Shown: positions 8,853-17,952 of the stretch, piece after piece | How the letters are laid out: every line of letters begins with the position of its first letter | Position numbering within the stretch: the first letter of the stretch is position 1 | Assembly (NCBI GenBank): GCA_017626325.1 | Contig: JAGAIZ010000002.1 | Span: forward strand, 1 to 57,147 | Origin: Lachnospiraceae bacterium | GTDB taxonomy: Bacteria; Bacillota; Clostridia; Lachnospirales; Lachnospiraceae | DNA length: 57,147 nt | Reading direction: 5' to 3' | The notes under the pieces: model-generated | Told to the model about the DNA's origin: nothing | Database searches by the model: none | What the model saw: the letters and a program-made list of their open reading frames with translations, nothing else | Program-made: the position numbers and the translations under genes

Positions 8853-11800
8853 TTAATTCACCTTAATCCATTCTGTTCCGTCTGCGGCGCAGGTCCATTT
8901 GCCGTATATCTGACCGGCATTCCATGTATTGTATAAAGTCAGCGTATAAGCTTGTGCCGCCGTATCATACGTATATTTACGGGTAATTGCTCCATATGTA
9001 TAATTCCAGACATTTTCACCATAAGTATCCGACTCTAAGAAGTACTGCATAGAACCGGAATCCGTATACTCATTATCCGTAAGCTGCGGGAAACCGCTCT
9101 CCGACGGCAAAGCCATCTCCATCATGCATGAATTGTTATTATACTCGAAGAAAATTCTGGGTCCCCATACCGCTTCTATACTGGTCGTGCCTGCCTTAGT
9201 CTGGTTCCAGATCTTCCCGTCGTACGCATACGTTCCAAGATGATAGATCGTCGCTTTGTGCGTGCCTGCTTTCTCCGTCATAACCAATTCTATCGAATAG
9301 GAACCATTGCTGTACTTTCCTTTCACAGTGCAGTTTTGGGCGATCACATCTCCACTGTTATATTTGTTAAACGCGATCAACTGGTACTGCGCCGTCTGCT
9401 CTCCGGCAACAGGCTTAAATGGGAAGCCGCTTTCCGCAGAAGACGGGAAATACGTCAGGTAGGTATTTCCATTCCTGATGAAAGTCAGATTCAGCGGCTC
9501 AGTCGTATCAGATTCGACCGCCATCCTCTCCCACGTATCTTTTCCAACCTTGCAGCTATATTTGCCATATGTATGATTCACAATCTGCGTGCCGTCGAAC
9601 TGACGGGAAGAGAGCGTAATCGTATAGCTGTCCGCCGAGCCGCCGACGCCCGGAACATATCTGCACTCTACGATAATATTATCCAGGCTGCCCGCCCAAT
9701 CGCCGTTCTTCGTATATTTCGTGAAATTATAAACTGTCGCCTGCGATTCAGAGCTTTTGAGCTCGAACGGGAAACTCCGGTCCGTAGGAACAGGGAAATT
9801 CGTCCAGCGCTCTTCCCCATTCTCTGACGGCAGTTCCAGATTCAGTCCCATATCTATTTTGATCGTAATCGTACTGTGTTCCTGTTCATAATAGTGCTTC
9901 TCATAATCTCCGCGAAGGTTATGCTTGTACAGATAATCATATCCGCCTCTGATATTCGGATCGTTGGCATACACATACCCCGGTACAATATGATATGTTC
10001 CGCATGCCTGCGCCAGATTATGATTGTTGATATCCCTCTTGAGGAACTGGCTTGAATCCGGGTTAAAAGAGATCACGCCGCCGGGAACCGTATTCGAACC
10101 CGAATCGTACTGCAGCGTATCCCCGTCAAAGCCCCATATTCTCGTCCAGCCTGAGATATCATCCCCTTCTCCTTCATATAAGGTATAACGGATGTTATGC
10201 ATTATGATATTTCGTTCCACATTCAGGATATCGCTCAGCTCCGGCTGTCCCATCACGGTCTCGCCGCCCGTAACGAAGGAATATCTCTCGCAATAATCCG
10301 AATCATCATTCGGATAGGTCACGCCATTATACTTCAGTGTAATAAGCGGCGGCGTCAGCAGACCGTAATAATAATCGTCCGCCTCGTATTTATCCCCTAT
10401 GTATTTGCCTGTGGATGGGTCTATATGATTAATATATTCGTTTACAATGACTTCCGGATCGTCTTCGTAGTAGCTTCCGATCTCGTTATTCGCTTTCTTC
10501 TCTCTGGTTTCCTTCGATACCGGATCTAACACCTGGAAGAAGACGTAATAAGAGCGGTCGAGTTCCAATCCGAATAAATCCGGGTTAAATCTCTCATTGG
10601 CTCCGGTCGTATAGTACATGACCACCTGGTCGTCCGCTGCCGTCATGCTGTCCAATTCCCTGACGCGCACACAATAGACATATCTGTACCAGTCCGTCTT
10701 CAAATGGGAACGCATATAGTCGAGCGGTCCCGGATCGTTATCCGTACCAAACTTAAATCCCGACTGAATCGGCACATCCCCGTTCTTGCCTTTCGCCACA
10801 GTCAGCGTCAGCGTTCCCTTCACCGGCGGGTTCTGCGGATCCTCCTTAGAACCGTACCCCTTCGCCTTGGACAGGACAGACGCCGCCTCGATGACGATCT
10901 GATCGCCCGCCTTAGCCGTGGTATCTACTTTGATCACCGCTTCCCTATCGCCGGACGACTCTATCACCGCAGGACCGGACACAATCGTCCAGTCACAGAC
11001 GTTATGGTCATTGCCTGTGTCGTCAGCGGCACACGCCTCTCTGCTGCAGCGGTTTCCCAACTGATACCCAATGACGCTGCTGTCAATGGTAACGGTACTT
11101 CCTGCTTTCACGCTGTCTTCCGCGCAGCTTAACTTAACTTCATTAACGCGCTTGATGTAAACTCTTACTTTCTTAACGCTTCTTTCATCCGTATAGGCTT
11201 TGCGGGATACTTTGACATCGAAATACTCTCTCGTCTCCCCCTTGCCAATGGTCAAACTGCCGTCTTCCGTAATGGAAGTACCATTCTTCGCCGCGCTGGC
11301 AAGCTCCCATCTGACCGCCGTGTCCCCGTCGCTGCTGTCCACCGAATTAGGGGTTAGCGTATAGAGATCGCCCGGCTCCAGAATAATATGATCATTTACG
11401 TTAATCGTGAACTCCGAAGCTTTTTTCATGGGCTCTACCGTAACCTTATTCAGCGCGACGCGGTTGCGCACAGTGATATTATTAGACGTCGTATATTCCC
11501 GGTTCCCCTGCGCGAAGGTCATGGAAACCATGACGACCCTGTTTTGTTCAAACTGCGAAATATCTATGTGGAACTCCCGGACATGCTCGGCTAATACCGC
11601 TTTATCAGCCTCCTTGAAATCCGGTTCCGGCTGACTTTCGTCTATCACATCATCGCTGTCATTAAAATAAAGCACTTCATCTTCCTTATTCCATCCGAAC
11701 CAATAGCTGGGATTGTCATTATTACCGTCTGCCTTATTGATCACCACAAGACATTTCTCCGTGGGCTCGCCAACGAACTCGGAATCCTTTAATACCATCT

Positions 11801-12044
11801 GCATCTCTGAGGCGGTATCATCTTTTCCCCCATAATTAATACTGTCTGTCGTATCAATAATAACATCTGATATCTGATTCAGCGCAAGCTGTGCCTCCTG
11901 CTGCAGCATAATATCCGTATTCGCCGACGCATAGCTTCTGGAGCCGACTATAATAAAACCACAGACTGCCAGCGTAACAATCGACATGATCGCTACTGCT
12001 ATAATCAATTCTACCAATGTGAAGCCTTTTTGATTTCTTCTCAT
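8853..12044 (-). CDS. Giant prepilin-like minor subunit (PilW-type N-terminus)
   Basis: The prepilin signal is clear: MRRNQKGFTLVELIIAVAIM, a short basic leader, the processing Gly, Phe+1 and Glu+5, then a hydrophobic helix. I choose ATG at 12044 because AAAGGAA sits correctly upstream and the leader then has the normal length. A longer frame opens at 12167 without a ribosome binding site. The mature part is unusually large, over 1,000 residues, where ordinary pilins have 130-200. It contains apparent Ig-like or beta-rich repeats and a C-terminal half with repeated short modules ending in phrases like YGKYSCKVGKDTWERM, YGKWTCAADGTEWIKV. I infer a pilus-tip or adhesin subunit assembled with the neighbouring minor pilins. 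Confidence 0.85.
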   Translation of the reverse strand: MRRNQKGFTLVELIIAVAIMSIVTLAVCGFIIVGSRSYASANTDIMLQQEAQLALNQISDVIIDTTDSINYGGKDDTASEMQMVLKDSEFVGEPTEKCLVVINKADGNNDNPSYWFGWNKEDEVLYFNDSDDVIDESQPEPDFKEADKAVLAEHVREFHIDISQFEQNRVVMVSMTFAQGNREYTTSNNITVRNRVALNKVTVEPMKKASEFTINVNDHIILEPGDLYTLTPNSVDSSDGDTAVRWELASAAKNGTSITEDGSLTIGKGETREYFDVKVSRKAYTDERSVKKVRVYIKRVNEVKLSCAEDSVKAGSTVTIDSSVIGYQLGNRCSREACAADDTGNDHNVCDWTIVSGPAVIESSGDREAVIKVDTTAKAGDQIVIEAASVLSKAKGYGSKEDPQNPPVKGTLTLTVAKGKNGDVPIQSGFKFGTDNDPGPLDYMRSHLKTDWYRYVYCVRVRELDSMTAADDQVVMYYTTGANERFNPDLFGLELDRSYYVFFQVLDPVSKETREKKANNEIGSYYEDDPEVIVNEYINHIDPSTGKYIGDKYEADDYYYGLLTPPLITLKYNGVTYPNDDSDYCERYSFVTGGETVMGQPELSDILNVERNIIMHNIRYTLYEGEGDDISGWTRIWGFDGDTLQYDSGSNTVPGGVISFNPDSSQFLKRDINNHNLAQACGTYHIVPGYVYANDPNIRGGYDYLYKHNLRGDYEKHYYEQEHSTITIKIDMGLNLELPSENGEERWTNFPVPTDRSFPFELKSSESQATVYNFTKYTKNGDWAGSLDNIIVECRYVPGVGGSADSYTITLSSRQFDGTQIVNHTYGKYSCKVGKDTWERMAVESDTTEPLNLTFIRNGNTYLTYFPSSAESGFPFKPVAGEQTAQYQLIAFNKYNSGDVIAQNCTVKGKYSNGSYSIELVMTEKAGTHKATIYHLGTYAYDGKIWNQTKAGTTSIEAVWGPRIFFEYNNNSCMMEMALPSESGFPQLTDNEYTDSGSMQYFLESDTYGENVWNYTYGAITRKYTYDTAAQAYTLTLYNTWNAGQIYGKWTCAADGTEWIKVN

Positions 12045-12167
12045 CGCGCTGTGATTCCTTTCCGTATCTGTCCGCACCCATTTTCGTCCTGTGCAATGCC
12101 GCCTCTTCCCTGCTTCCTGCCTCCGAAGCACCGCTTTCTTCTCCGTACAGTTTCCCTCTCCATACAA

Positions 12168-12725
12168 TTATGGGCTTGTCACCAACTCCAGTATGGATTT
12201 ACCCGTCAACTCTTCCATATGAATCTTATAATGCCTGCTGCCGCCTTTCACATGCAACTTATATCCTGTCGTCTTGTCCTCAAAGGAGCCGGAACTTCTG
12301 TTGAAGTAAATCTCCCACACGCCGCTCACGGGTTCCGTCAGAGAGCTATCATCCAAAGCTTTCTCAGGCAGCTCGTTCCCGGCTTCATCCGTTACGGCAC
12401 ACCTGCTTGCGCCGATTTTCTCCGGTCTCTCATTCTTATATTCCCACGGATCGTCCTTCTTGTCTCTGGTCTGAAGCGCACTGTAAATATTACCGTCTTC
12501 CCCTCTGAAAAGCAGCAGCCGGACGTTCCCCTGTCCATAACTCATAGTCGTAACCTTACACTCCGATATCGCATTCATAATATCGTTGGCACAGGTTTTG
12601 GCATTGGCGCCATAGACCAGCCCAAATGATAAAACCAGCGTTGCCGTAAGCGCCCCTATGATCGCAATAATAATGATTAATTCCACAAGGGAAAAGCCCC
12701 TGTCATCTTTATTCCTACCGTACAT
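12168..12725 (-). CDS. Prepilin-like protein
   Basis: This is a 185-residue prepilin with the N-terminus MYGRNKDDRGFSLVELIIII: processing Gly, Phe+1 and Glu+5, followed by a hydrophobic helix. The start at 12725 is preferred because AGAGGA lies nine bases upstream; ATG at 12743 is the alternative. The size and the conserved region after the helix are those of GspH/FimT-type minor pilins. It sits between two giant prepilin-like genes on the same strand, so it probably belongs to the minor-pilin complex that primes pilus assembly. Confidence 0.85.
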   Translation of the reverse strand: MYGRNKDDRGFSLVELIIIIAIIGALTATLVLSFGLVYGANAKTCANDIMNAISECKVTTMSYGQGNVRLLLFRGEDGNIYSALQTRDKKDDPWEYKNERPEKIGASRCAVTDEAGNELPEKALDDSSLTEPVSGVWEIYFNRSSGSFEDKTTGYKLHVKGGSRHYKIHMEELTGKSILELVTSP

Positions 12726-12796
12726 ACGGCTCTGTCCTCTCATCCTGCCGTCACACTGACCATTCCTGTCAGAATGATTTCCATCTGCTGCCCCAG

Positions 12797-15496
12797 CTAC
12801 TTCTTAATCCAGTTCTCATACCGCACAATCCTGGAATAATCGATATTCAGATTGCCCGACTCATCTACATCCGCTTCCTCATATCCATTTCCGATCATAC
12901 CGGAGCCATTGTAAAAGATATTCGCCGGAACATTATTGTCGCCTTCTATCTCAGATTCTGCCTGCAAAACATCATACACGCCTGCTCCGTCCTTACTGAC
13001 CGTAACGGAATCCGCGATCGTGATTGTGCCGCTGGCGATAATCAATCCCTGAAAATCCTTCTTCACTTCCACATCGCCTATCGCAACCACCAGTCTTAAA
13101 TCCGAATCCTTCACCGTATACGCTCCGCCGGACTTCTTACAGTCTACCAGCACCGCTTTCAGGCCGTTTCCCGCCGTAAACTCCACTTTACCGTCCGAGC
13201 CGCCTTTTTCATTCAGATAATCCTGCAGTCCTATCCTGCCATTCGCAGCCACGTCATCCGCATACAAGTCATCCGTATACAAGCTAATCAGATTCTCAAA
13301 CAGCGTTCCTTCCTTCTCCGCATCTCCTTCTAAGAGATTTGCCTTCAGATTCTCATAAATCTCCTCGCTATTATCTATGACCTTGTCAATCGCTTCCTGA
13401 TCCTTCTCACTGACAATGCTCTCCACGTTATCGGATATTTCCTGATAATCTCCTTCTTCTCCGCCGTCTTCATCCGTGCCGCCATCGTCCGCCGGATCCT
13501 GTTCAACGCTCGACAGGAGACGCACAAGACTCTCTCCATCCTTTGCGGTTCTGATTTCTCCATCCGCATCCGTGACAGATACCATACTGTTGCCCACGAC
13601 CGTATATCCGGTCACGTCATCCTTAATCTTAATTCCCCGGGAAACATATTGGTTAAAATAATGATCCAGACTTACTTTGTTACTGTTGACATTATAATAC
13701 TGTGCGAAATACTCCTGCGCATATTGCTTATCCATCACCAGGTACAGGTACACCTGCTGTTTCTGCGCATTATAGAGCGTTCTGACACCGCTCGACGACG
13801 CTGCCTGATTGAGCGCTGTAATCACCTGCGCAGAATCTGTGATGTCGATTCCGCCCAGACTGTCTATCGTAATATCCGAGATCCCGTAAGACGCCAGTTT
13901 CTCATTGCCCAGCTTGACCGCTTCTCTGCTCGCGTCGACGATCCTGAAATCCTGTCCGTTGTCCCGATACGCAGACAGTTTCCCCAGCATTTCCGTCCAT
14001 GTGTCAAAAGACACAGGATTCTGACCGATCACTGTCTTGCCGTCCAGCGTGCCGACACACTCCGGCGGCACGAGATAAGCAATCTGATTACTCTTGACAG
14101 AAATAGACTCGCCCATCAGTATATGCGGCAGTCCGTTATCCGTCTCACTCTCCTGCGGCAGACTGACATACGCCCGTCCCGCAAGCAGCAGCGTATTAAG
14201 CCCCATCAGATCAACCCCGGAATCCTTCCCGTTAATGATAATCGCGCTGCTCGTATCAGCAGGATTCACAATCTGTTCCTCGGTCACGGCATTGCCGCTT
14301 TCATCAAGCACCGTCTTACCGTCCTCATCCTTCTTCTCCACCGTATCGCTTCGTGTGGACTCATTGGTGCCGCCGTATCCATAATAGTGGCCTGCCAGCG
14401 TCACGTAGCTGCCCTTGCCGGAAAGAATCAGATCATTGGCAATATACATTCTGCCGTTCAGATTCATATCGCTTCCGTTTACCGCAAGCCCCTGCGCATA
14501 GATATTCGTCCGGAAACCTTTCCCCTCCTCATTCCGATCTCTTATGATGAGATTTGCGCCCTGTTTCGTCCGATAATTATCCGGGCTACTGCCTGCCACA
14601 ATATCTCCGCCTGAGATAACATAAGACGCGTCGTTAATCGTCACTTGGCTTGCATCGCCAATCCGAATTCCGCCTTCATCCTCAGAAGCGCCTGCGCCTC
14701 CATAGATACTGCCGTTGATGCTAACCACAGACGCCTTCTCGGATTTGATTCCCGTACCGCCAATCAATACGTAAGGGTAGAGCCGGTCAATCGTCCCCGC
14801 CTGCGTAAAGTGAAGCTTCGGCACATCAATAGCAATATCCGTATTGATAATGGAGAGATAACCGTTGCCGTCAACAAATTCTATACAAATATTCCTGAGC
14901 GCCATGCTGCTGTAGCTGCCACTGTCCTTCGCCGGCTTGAATTCCGGTTCTGCTTCGTCCCACACATCCTTGTTGATATGTCCGGCGGCATTGTTTTCAT
15001 TCCATAATTCCTGATCGACATAGCCATAGGCGGAATTTCCGGCTTTTTTATCCGTATTAGAGCCCGTGTAATCGGCTAATATCTTCTTATCATACCGATA
15101 TTTTCCAGATGTACTGTCATAACTCACATGCAAAGCTTCCTCGACGGCTTCAATATACGCCGTGACGAAATAGCTCTCTCTGTTGGAATCGGTCCCCAGC
15201 GCATCCCAGTTGCTTATGACTTCCTGATAAGCCTCATTGATGGATACTGACACAATCTCCTGCTTCACGCCCGCCATAATCTGCTCTACGACTGTCTCGG
15301 CGGAATAGAAACTATTCTTCACCTTCCTGTCGTTAATCTTGATACGATAGTTCAGATAAGACGCCCACAGAATCGTAGTAGCCAGAATACCGATCAAAGC
15401 CATGGCTATGATTACGATAACGATAGCGGAGCCTCTGTCATCCCTCTTATGCAATTGATTCTGAAACCAGGTTATTCCTTTGCTCGATCTCTTCAT
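12797..15496 (-). CDS. Large PilX-like minor pilin
   Basis: About 899 residues. After a basic leader, the segment RGSAIVIVIIAMALIGILAT resembles the hydrophobic N-terminus of PilX/GspK minor pilins, which often lack the canonical FTLVE sequence. No clear Glu+5 is present. The rest is rich in Asn, Gly and Ser, with beta-helix-like stretches (VVSINGSIYGGAG and similar). ATG at 15496 is my start; GTG at 15520 is an alternative. Its place in a run of four prepilin-like genes suggests a tip-complex role. I infer processing by the prepilin peptidase at 19740-20492, but the site is less certain than in its neighbours. Confidence 0.75.
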   Translation of the reverse strand: MKRSSKGITWFQNQLHKRDDRGSAIVIVIIAMALIGILATTILWASYLNYRIKINDRKVKNSFYSAETVVEQIMAGVKQEIVSVSINEAYQEVISNWDALGTDSNRESYFVTAYIEAVEEALHVSYDSTSGKYRYDKKILADYTGSNTDKKAGNSAYGYVDQELWNENNAAGHINKDVWDEAEPEFKPAKDSGSYSSMALRNICIEFVDGNGYLSIINTDIAIDVPKLHFTQAGTIDRLYPYVLIGGTGIKSEKASVVSINGSIYGGAGASEDEGGIRIGDASQVTINDASYVISGGDIVAGSSPDNYRTKQGANLIIRDRNEEGKGFRTNIYAQGLAVNGSDMNLNGRMYIANDLILSGKGSYVTLAGHYYGYGGTNESTRSDTVEKKDEDGKTVLDESGNAVTEEQIVNPADTSSAIIINGKDSGVDLMGLNTLLLAGRAYVSLPQESETDNGLPHILMGESISVKSNQIAYLVPPECVGTLDGKTVIGQNPVSFDTWTEMLGKLSAYRDNGQDFRIVDASREAVKLGNEKLASYGISDITIDSLGGIDITDSAQVITALNQAASSSGVRTLYNAQKQQVYLYLVMDKQYAQEYFAQYYNVNSNKVSLDHYFNQYVSRGIKIKDDVTGYTVVGNSMVSVTDADGEIRTAKDGESLVRLLSSVEQDPADDGGTDEDGGEEGDYQEISDNVESIVSEKDQEAIDKVIDNSEEIYENLKANLLEGDAEKEGTLFENLISLYTDDLYADDVAANGRIGLQDYLNEKGGSDGKVEFTAGNGLKAVLVDCKKSGGAYTVKDSDLRLVVAIGDVEVKKDFQGLIIASGTITIADSVTVSKDGAGVYDVLQAESEIEGDNNVPANIFYNGSGMIGNGYEEADVDESGNLNIDYSRIVRYENWIKK

Positions 15497-15575
15497 CTTC
15501 TTTCCCGTTCTTATAAACACATTGTCTTTCTGTCTGTCCTGCCGGCACAGTATGCTCCTTCTGTGCCCTGTCCGG

Positions 15576-17039
15576 CTATTCCTCCTGCTCTAAACTCGTT
15601 ATCGTCGCCAGTTTATGTACGTCATCCCGATCTTCGAAATTACTTTCTGTGAAATATTGTGCCGCTCCCGCTTTGTAGACGGTTATCTTAATGTCATAAA
15701 TAACGTTTGTTGTTTTGTCACTGGCCGTATCTCCTGTGAAGGTGCATATTTGAGCCAGACCGCTGCCTATCCTGACATTCGACAGGACGACATCTTCGCC
15801 CGTAGCCAGATTTGTACTAAGATTCGTCCGAAACAGCAGGTTAGGAGATTCGTTCTTTATATCCACTCCCACCCGATAGGATGCTTCCTTCTCTTCCAGA
15901 CTCCCCGGTCCTGTAAGCGGCAGTTCAGGCGCGATCACATGATTTACCGGATCCACGTCTGATCTGATCTGCTTCGCCACCACAATACTTTTTAACAGCG
16001 GATGCTCTTCATCGAACAGTTTATCCGTATCCTCAAGCTTGAATGTAATATGATCCACCACATCTGTTGATGAATATATCGGGTAATAAAACAGATAGAA
16101 GTTGCCGCTGGAAAAGGTGCGCTTAATGCCCTTAACCTCACCTTCCGCTATATCGCCAACTGCGAGGACGATATATCCCCCTGGGTGGATATCTGGATTA
16201 TCATTGTATATACAACGATAAGTAAATTTTATTTCAGCATCACATTGCTCATTACCTGCCGCATCCTTTTTGCCCGCATCCTTAATCGTTATTTCAATCT
16301 TTCTCTCCTTAATCGTAATAATATCATCCAGTTCCTTCTCGTCCCAGTCGTCCGGCAGCGTTTTGCCGCCGTCTATGATATCATCCTCAATCTGCTTTTT
16401 CACGTCCTTTAGTACGGCTTCTCTTAAGCCTTTATCCTCATGATAGCTGCTGTCTGTCTCGCTGCCGTTTCCGTTTACCTCTGCCACACTTCCGATCTCG
16501 GCATAGAAATTGCCGTTAAATACATTGTCATGCGCCTCGATATCGACACCGCTCTGCTTCTCCTCCGCTTTACTGCCATAAGTAGACGCATCTAACTCAA
16601 TCAGAGCGTCATATTCTCCACCCTGCATCTTAAGATTTTCGATACCGAAGCAGTATATCCCTTTATCTTCGTCTCCCTTATCCGCTGTCAAATCCTGTAC
16701 GCCGCCCCGAATCATGCTGCTGTTCACAATATAGAACCCGTCCTTCGGATAATAGTAGGCGCCGCTGCCTGCCCCTTCCGGCGGTTCGAACTGGTTTCTG
16801 ACTTCCTCCAGCGTATATGCCTTAAGCCCCTCCATAATATCCTGCGCCACGGTAGTGGCCCGAAGCATCTGCCTGGATTTCACGTTGATCTTTGTCGTAG
16901 TCACGAACATATGCAGCAGCGGAATCACAATGATAGCAAGAATCGTCACCGCGATCAGAAGTTCAACCAGGGAAAAACCGGAATCTGCGGAATTCCCATC
17001 ACTATTTAATTTTGCATTCTTCTGTACGCCGTTTCGCAT
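15576..17039 (-). CDS. Prepilin-like minor subunit (PilV-type)
   Basis: A 487-residue protein with the prepilin signal SGFSLVELLIAVTILAIIVI after a polar leader of about 20 residues. GspI/PilV-type proteins have the following pattern FVTTTKINVKSRQMLRATTVAQDIMEG. ATG at 17039 is preceded by GGGAG at good spacing; a TTG at 17057 is the alternative. The mature part is about three times longer than usual PilV proteins and acidic. It lies directly after pilO in the operon. Confidence 0.85.
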   Translation of the reverse strand: MRNGVQKNAKLNSDGNSADSGFSLVELLIAVTILAIIVIPLLHMFVTTTKINVKSRQMLRATTVAQDIMEGLKAYTLEEVRNQFEPPEGAGSGAYYYPKDGFYIVNSSMIRGGVQDLTADKGDEDKGIYCFGIENLKMQGGEYDALIELDASTYGSKAEEKQSGVDIEAHDNVFNGNFYAEIGSVAEVNGNGSETDSSYHEDKGLREAVLKDVKKQIEDDIIDGGKTLPDDWDEKELDDIITIKERKIEITIKDAGKKDAAGNEQCDAEIKFTYRCIYNDNPDIHPGGYIVLAVGDIAEGEVKGIKRTFSSGNFYLFYYPIYSSTDVVDHITFKLEDTDKLFDEEHPLLKSIVVAKQIRSDVDPVNHVIAPELPLTGPGSLEEKEASYRVGVDIKNESPNLLFRTNLSTNLATGEDVVLSNVRIGSGLAQICTFTGDTASDKTTNVIYDIKITVYKAGAAQYFTESNFEDRDDVHKLATITSLEQEE

Positions 17040-17106
17040 TCCGTTCTCCCATACCAATTCCGCAGCAGCGCAGTTTCATTAGATTTGCTATCATCAGGGC
17101 TGTGTA

Positions 17107-17949
17107 TCAATCATTTCCGTCATTGACACTCTCTTCTGTATTCTCCGCCAGATCCTCTTCCAGATCCTCCAGCGTACTTTCACCCTGTAATTCTATGGAG
17201 CCAAAAATATTGTTAGTTCCCAGCAAAACAGAAGACAGGGCAGGCTGTACATATTCCTTATCCGGCTGTCCCGGAACACAGTACATATCAACGCTCGTCG
17301 TGCCCGCAAGAAGTCCTGTGGTTTCATCATATGTCACTGTCAGATTGCTGATACTCATTCTGTTATCCTGCGCACTGATGTTCTTAATTCCTCTTTTGAG
17401 TCCCTCATAGGAAACCACATAATTAATGGTAACATTACGTTCCATCAGCATGGATACGCTGTCTTCCACACCTGCAGCGCTGGCTTCCACGCTTCCCGCC
17501 GCAGCCGCCGTATCATCCGCAATACCTTCCTGTGCCTCGTACTCCTCCACCTCGGCAATCTCATATGTATGATCTACATCTTCCTGCTGGATATCAGGCA
17601 TTGCCACCGGTTCACACGCGCCAATACTGATACTGCTGATTACCATCGGAGCGATCAATTCCTGATTCACCGCCAGTAAAACACCGTCTTCCTCCCGCAC
17701 ATCTACCGGAAATCTCTGATAAATCGCATCTGTTTCTCTTTTCATCCGCTCTGTTTCATCTACATAGCTGTCCTTCTGCGCCATCTTCAGATTCAAATCA
17801 TTGATCCGGCTCTGTAACTGCAGATTCTCCTGTTCCAATGCATCTGCCTTTTCCATCGCCGGCTGGAATACGAAAAGATAGGAACAAACCGCTGCCAGGA
17901 TCCCCAGAAATCCCACAAGCAGCAAAATATCTCTCTTAGAAACCTTCAT
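17107..17949 (-). CDS. pilO: Type IV pilus inner-membrane assembly protein PilO-like
   Basis: A 280-residue protein with one N-terminal transmembrane segment (about residues 9-30, ILLLVGFLGILAAVCSYLFV), then a coiled coil (about 32-80) and a C-terminal alpha/beta domain. That is the PilO layout. In the family PilO pairs with PilN and links the cytoplasmic PilM to the pilus machine. It starts three bases after the stop of the pilMN fusion, with its GGAGG inside the end of that gene, indicating translational coupling. An Ala/Glu-rich insertion (about residues 130-160) is unusual. Confidence 0.8.
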   Translation of the reverse strand: MKVSKRDILLLVGFLGILAAVCSYLFVFQPAMEKADALEQENLQLQSRINDLNLKMAQKDSYVDETERMKRETDAIYQRFPVDVREEDGVLLAVNQELIAPMVISSISIGACEPVAMPDIQQEDVDHTYEIAEVEEYEAQEGIADDTAAAAGSVEASAAGVEDSVSMLMERNVTINYVVSYEGLKRGIKNISAQDNRMSISNLTVTYDETTGLLAGTTSVDMYCVPGQPDKEYVQPALSSVLLGTNNIFGSIELQGESTLEDLEEDLAENTEESVNDGND

Positions 17950-17952
17950 CGC

